Below are positions 18,143 to 22,706 of a stretch of 22,706 bases of DNA, one piece after another. This DNA comes from Pigoraptor vietnamica (taxonomy: Eukaryota; Opisthokonta; Filasterea), in contig CALSCQ010000182.1 in the NCBI GenBank assembly GCA_943704525.1, forward strand, positions 1 through 22,706, read 5' to 3'. A model generated the notes under the pieces. It ran no database searches, was not told the origin of the DNA, and saw only the letters and a list, made by a program, of their open reading frames with translations. The translations under genes were made by a program, and so were the position numbers. How positions within the stretch are numbered: position 1 is the stretch's first letter; every line of letters begins with the position of its first letter.

Positions 18143-20203
18143 ATGAAGGCCCTCATTCTCGTCGGCGGCTTCGGCACGCGCCTCCGCCCGCTGACTCTGA
18201 CGCTTCCCAAGCCGCTCGTGGAGTTTGCCAACAAGCCCATGCTCCTGCATCAGGTCGAGGCACTCGCTCAGGTGCGCACTGGTCGCTCGATCCGAAACTT
18301 ACTCGTCTGCGCATGCCAAATTTCGTTTCAACATTCGCGAGTTGCGTTGCGTCTGTTCTCACTGTGGGCGTCGCTTGTTCTTCAGGCCGGCGTCAAGCAC
18401 ATCATCCTCGCGGTCAACTATCGCGCGGAGGTCATGGAGCGGTCGCTGCGGCACTTTGAGCAGCAGGTGCGCGTGGTGAATGGCTGCATTGCTGGTGTGC
18501 GCTTCGTGCGGGCTGTCGGAATGTGCTGCCGCTTTCAAGCCTGACGACATATTGTCCTTGTGCGCAGTACGGCGTTAAGATTTCGACGTCGCTTGAGAGC
18601 GAGCCCATGGGCACGGGTATGTTTCCTCAGTTCGCCGTCAGACGCTTGCGTTGCTCTCTCGACCCTATCTGTCGGCTGACGGCGCGTGCGTGCATGCAGC
18701 TGGTCCGCTTGCCCTTGCGCGCGAGGCGCTTCTCGAGGACGGCGAGCCCTTCTTTGTGCTCAACAGCGACATTATCTGCGACTTCCCCTTTCGCGAAATG
18801 GTCGAGTTCCACAAGGCCCACGGCAAGGAGGGCACGATTGTGGTGCGTGGGAGTGCGCGTGTGCCGCAGCCGTTGGGCGGGAGAGCCCTGAGGCCCCGAG
18901 AATTGTGCAACTCTTACTATGTGCATGCAGTCTTCTGACTTCATGCTACGCGTTACTCACACGGACTGTCACTCGTGTGCAGGTGACAAAGGTCGACGAG
19001 CCCTCGAAGTACGGCGTTGTCGTCAGCGGACCCGACGGTGCCATTCAGAAGTTCGTCGAGAAGCCGAAGGTCTTTGTCTCGAACAAGATCAACGCCGGCC
19101 TTTACCTCTTCAGCCCCGCCATCCTCAACAGGATACAGGTGCGCTGCGCGTCGCAGTGACATCGCTCTCTTTGCGACGTTGCTGTTGTGTGCACGAACTG
19201 TCGTGTCGCTGTGGTCACCGCTCTCCCCCTTCAGTAATGTGTGCGATGCACGCTCGGGAAGCGCGTCTGACGGGCGGAATCGCTCTATGTCTTTGCAGCT
19301 TCGGCCGACGTCGATCGAGAAGGAGATCTTCCCCGAGATGGCTGCGGACGGCAATCTGTTTGCGATGAATCTTGAGGGCTTCTGGATGGACGTGGGCCAG
19401 CCCAAGGACTTCCTCACGGGCACGGGCCTCTACCTCGCGTCCGTCGCCGCCAAGAACCCCGCCAGCCTCCGCACGGGCGACGGGTTCGTCGGGAACGTCC
19501 TCGTGGTGCGTGCGCCCGCTGTGCTGTGCACTGTGTGCCGCGAGTGCTGTCGTCCGTTGACACGTTTCCGTTTGTTGCGTGTGTTTGTTGCTGTGCTGAG
19601 CGTCGTACGCCTTCTTTGGTGACTGCAGGACCCTTCGGCCACAATTGGCAAGGACTGTCTCATTGGTCCCAACGTCGTCATTGGGCCGAACGTGGTTATT
19701 GAGGACGGTGCGTATGTGTGCGATTGCGTCTGCATGCGTGCGAGCAGTGTGTGTGTGTGAGCGTTGCTGTGCGCCAGTTGCGCGGAATGCACTTTCAGCC
19801 GGCTTACGCCCTGGTGCAATCGCAGGCGCCCGCATTGCCCGGAGTACCGTGCTCGATGGCGCGACGGTGTGTTCGCACGCGTGGGTGCACTCGTCCATCA
19901 TTGGATGGCGGTCGGTCGTCGGTCAGTGGGTGGGTATCGGCTCTGTTGGCGGGGCTGTGTGCAATGTGCGCGCGCGTTTTTTTGCTGCAGGAATTCCATG
20001 CACAATGTTCAGCCTGTCGTTTGTTTCTGCTCCTCGCCTTGAGGTCTGACTCGTGGCGCTTTGTTTCGCAGGTGCGCATGGAGGGCGTCTCTGTTCTCGG
20101 CGAGGACGTGCGCATCAACGACGAGCTGTACATCAACGGCGGCAAAGTGCTTCCCCACAAGCAAATCGGCGAGAGCGTCCCCGAGCCGCAGATTATCATG
20201 TGA
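18143..20203 (+). CDS. GMPPB: mannose-1-phosphate guanylyltransferase, catalytic subunit (GMPPB)
   Basis: The enzyme makes GDP-mannose from GTP and mannose-1-phosphate in the cytosol, feeding N-glycan, GPI-anchor and O-mannose synthesis. Exons: 18143-18271, 18386-18466, 18568-18616, 18700-18842, 18983-19138, 19299-19505, 19629-19707, 19826-19929, 20072-20203, giving 359 residues (human 360). The nucleotidyltransferase motif [11 protein letters not shown] is at 8-18, followed by [38 protein letters not shown]-type [26 protein letters not shown], and [15 protein letters not shown]. Left-handed beta-helix hexapeptides follow ([22 protein letters not shown] and on), ending in the family's [15 protein letters not shown]-type insertions are absent. 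All junction phases agree, and intron 1 (114 nt) is in frame and stop-free. Confidence 0.97.
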
Positions 20204-20482
20204 GGCGTCACGTGCGCTCTCACGTTGATAGAGTATTTTGAGAGAGAAGGAAAGGCGTCCGGTAGAGCACGGGGCGCGTGTGCGGCGGCTGGTTGCGCGC
20301 GTTTGTCTGTTGTCTATTTCACTAAAGAAACAATTCCCGCAATGCACGTGCCCATCGCTGCACCACCGTCACATCAACCACTCGCACCGAAATTTTCAAC
20401 GCGCTTTCTTTGCACACAAAACAAACGCTGGCGGTGGGAGGCAATGCGAGCGCAAGCGCGGCGCCTGCGGGGCCGTCGCACT
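20204..20482. other. convergent gap GMPPB / twinfilin
   Basis: 279 bp between convergent stop codons. No repeat, RNA gene or clear poly(A) signal seen. Confidence 0.6.
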
Positions 20483-21702
20483 TTAGATTGCGACGTCGCC
20501 TTCGGACGCCAGGCTGTCGTTCGACTTAGAGCCCACGAGCCGGCGGCCGCCCTTGCCGGGCTTCTGTGGCCGGCTGAAGCCCTTCTTGGCCTCCTCCTTG
20601 CGCGGGTGGAGCTCGTCCATGAGGAACGCCTCCGTCAGCTCACTCGGCTCGCTGATCTCAAGCTAAAGGGGAGGGGGGAGTGGGGCCGTCAGCCGACTGC
20701 ACGTGACTGATAGCAACGAATGACACACACGCGCCGTGACACACTCGTCCAAGCGTAGACGTACGAAGTTACTCTAGGCATAAACAAGGCCACGTGCCCA
20801 CCTTCTTCACAAACTGGATGCCGAGGTCGCCCTCCGCAAGCGAGAGCAGCGGCGCCTTGCACGACGAGTAGAGCATGCGCTCCTTGATCTTGGCGGCGTA
20901 CCCGGGGCACGAGTAGATGAACACTGGCGAGCAAAAACACAGCAATCATCAGAAAAAGAATGCGCAACACCTTCTTCAAACCCACTCCTATATCCCTTTC
21001 CCTCCTCTCATATTGCAAAACGACACAAATGTGCACGTGACACACGGTACTCACGGTGCGATTCGAGCCGCTCGCCCTCGAAATCGTGCTTGAAGAGGAA
21101 AAAGTGGTACCGCGGGCTGTCGTTCGGCACCTTCGAGCTCAGTTGGCCCGCGGGCGTCGAGTCCGCCACCGCGAGCTCAAGCGTCTCCTTGCTAGTGTCA
21201 ATTGCCTGTGGATGCACAGAGGGGACATTGAGCCATGCCTCTTGAGAGCGATTGTCCGCTACAGCCGTCGCACTGCCACTTTCCAACAATTTCCAACAAG
21301 AGCCCCGCCGTTCAGTTCGGCGCAGAGCACACACTCCGAAAAGCTGAGGCACGAGCACGCACCAGCTGCACATAGGAAATGTAGCGGTCGCGGAACTTTT
21401 CGAGCTTCTCGCGCGCCTCGTCCGAGAGAGGGAAAAAGACGCCCGTCGCAAACGTCTTCTTTGTGCTTGCGCCAATGTCCACGCCGCACTGCAAACACAC
21501 CACACAAAGTTAATGCGCGGCACAGGTTAGGCAGAGGGAGCGCGCAGGAAGTTGTGTGCCGCGCGCAGGGAATGTGTGCGTGACACAGCAATGGCGCACA
21601 TCGACAGCGAATTCCATTCCATCGCACCAATTCACTCGGCGTCACATATAAGTGCAGGACTACGCACTCACAACAACAGAAATGTATCACAGAGGCAGAC
21701 GC

Positions 21703-21780
<78 letters not shown>

Positions 21781-22604
21781 TATGCCCACAGGCGCGCAAA
21801 ACAAGGGCCATAGGGCATTCCAGCCAAGCGCACGGACCTCCTTCGACTTGATCTCCTTCAGCTCCTCCTCGTTCGCCGAGAGCGGCGGCGGGGCGTTCTG
21901 GCTCTTCACATGCTTCTTGTAGCCCTCGAGCGAGACATCCTCCTTCGTCGTGCCAAAGAGCTCGTCCTTAATGCGGCCGTCGGCAAACTCGCGGCGGAGC
22001 GAAGCGCGTGTGGATGCGTAGAGCATCTTCTCACGCACCTGCGGCGGCGCACGGAAGAGACATTGGCCATAGAGTCGCAGAGAAAATGGGACCATCCTTC
22101 ATACTGCCATGCAGTTAACCATCAATTGACAATTCAATCTCTCTAAAAACGCATTCCTGTCAAACACATGTAAGTACCAAAAGTGCGCTCGACGGCCCGC
22201 AGACACACATCAACGCATCGCCACCCGTGCAATACACCCTGCCACAAACATCGCGCACACCCACCGGCGCCCAGTCGGGCACATAGCAGATAAGGATCCA
22301 TTCGTAGCCGAGCGCACCCTGGCCGTCCGTGCGGTAGAGAATGTAGCACGCGTGCTTCTCTTCGAGGTGCTTCAACACTGTCGAGTCATAATGTGCGCAC
22401 AGAGTCAAGGGGCATCACACCGGGAAGGAGTGTTCCAAACCAACAAAAGCCATTTCCCACCAACAGCCAAACAACAGTACTCTCCCAATCTCAATGAGAA
22501 CGGCGGGCCGTATCGTAAACGCCACCCAATTCCATGCAAACACGTGCGGATATCAGTCTCCCACGACCCCTTAGGCTTGTCGACGCCGCTCTCGACCAGT
22601 TTTT
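20483..22604 (-). CDS. TWF1: twinfilin, 5' partial
   Basis: Twinfilin has two ADF-H domains. It sequesters ADP-actin monomers, caps or uncaps filament barbed ends and binds capping protein. Exons on the minus strand: 22604-22542, 22377-22265, 22038-21838, 21488-21363, 21205-21055, 20923-20802, 20662-20483, giving about 318 residues. ADF-H 1 is seen from [20 protein letters not shown] through [38 protein letters not shown] and [24 protein letters not shown] 2 runs from [17 protein letters not shown] through [35 protein letters not shown] and [17 protein letters not shown]. The basic tail [12 protein letters not shown] corresponds to the capping-protein and phosphoinositide-binding tail. The first exon(s), with the initial 25-35 residues, lie beyond the right edge. 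The donor at 22541 (GTTTGC) is weak but is the only frame-keeping choice I found. Confidence 0.94.
21489..21837 (-). other. 349-nt twinfilin intron with long microsatellite
   Basis: The longest intron in the window. Apart from the CA tract at 21704-21778 I see no coding frame or RNA-like element in it. Confidence 0.75.
21704..21778. repeat. (CA)37 uninterrupted microsatellite
   Basis: A perfect alternating AC run of about 75 bases in the largest twinfilin intron; the longest pure microsatellite in the window. Confidence 0.97.
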
Positions 22605-22638
22605 CTGCAGCGCAATCGGCATCAGAACAGACGCCACG

Positions 22639-22697
<59 letters not shown>
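22639..22697. repeat. compound (CA)n(CT)n microsatellite at the right edge
   Basis: CA repeats run directly into CT repeats up to the window end, inside the presumed upstream intron of twinfilin. The window ends in C-runs, which may mark a difficult assembly point. Confidence 0.9.
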
Positions 22698-22700
<3 letters not shown>

Positions 22701-22706
22701 CCCCCC

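Overview
This window is nuclear DNA from a microbial eukaryote. It is GC-rich and dense, with ten protein genes in 22.7 kb, all split by short introns. I could place 54 complete introns, about 62-349 nt long. Gaps between genes are short, and CA/TG microsatellites are common. I see no bacterial-type genes, rRNA, tRNA, CRISPR array or intact mobile element. Twinfilin, a NUBP2/Cfd1-type scaffold, a MOSPD1-like MSP protein and a KLHDC10-like CUL2 receptor together argue against a plant or green alga. They fit a unicellular holozoan or another opisthokont-like protist. That placement is inference, not proof.

Layout, left to right:
116-2660 (+) PMS2, whose 5' end lies outside the window.
3008-4162 (-) mitochondrial ribosomal protein mL46.
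4711-5277 (+) V-ATPase subunit e.
6322-9560 (+) the mitochondrial/peroxisomal fission dynamin Drp1/Dnm1.
9682-10782 (-) a MOSPD1-like ER membrane MSP-domain protein.
11607-13838 (+) a KLHDC10-like kelch protein with BC-box and CUL2-box.
13986-15413 (-) NC2alpha/DRAP1 carrying three AT-hooks.
15825-17436 (+) NUBP2/Cfd1.
18143-20203 (+) GMPPB, mannose-1-phosphate guanylyltransferase.
20483-22604 (-) twinfilin, whose 5' end lies outside the window.

There are three divergent pairs (mL46/V-ATPase e, MOSPD/KLHDC10, NC2alpha/NUBP2) and four convergent pairs with gaps of 121-347 bp. The genes are unrelated housekeeping functions and do not form one pathway. Exon models were built by hand from GT-AG signals, reading-frame continuity and remembered family sequences. 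All full-length models have frame-consistent junctions and normal family lengths (GMPPB 359 aa, NUBP2 276 aa, V-ATPase e 76 aa).

I did not find a clearly new biological system. The most unusual points are these. The V-ATPase e gene has two introns that are both multiples of three and free of stops, so the unspliced locus is one 188-aa frame. NC2alpha has a three-AT-hook tail. The KLHDC10-like protein adds a candidate myristoylation site and a long acidic insert. A degenerate array of TAACCCCCACCC motifs lies upstream of GMPPB. An AT-rich island sits in the mL46/V-ATPase e promoter. The 5' splice sites are dominated by GTGCG.
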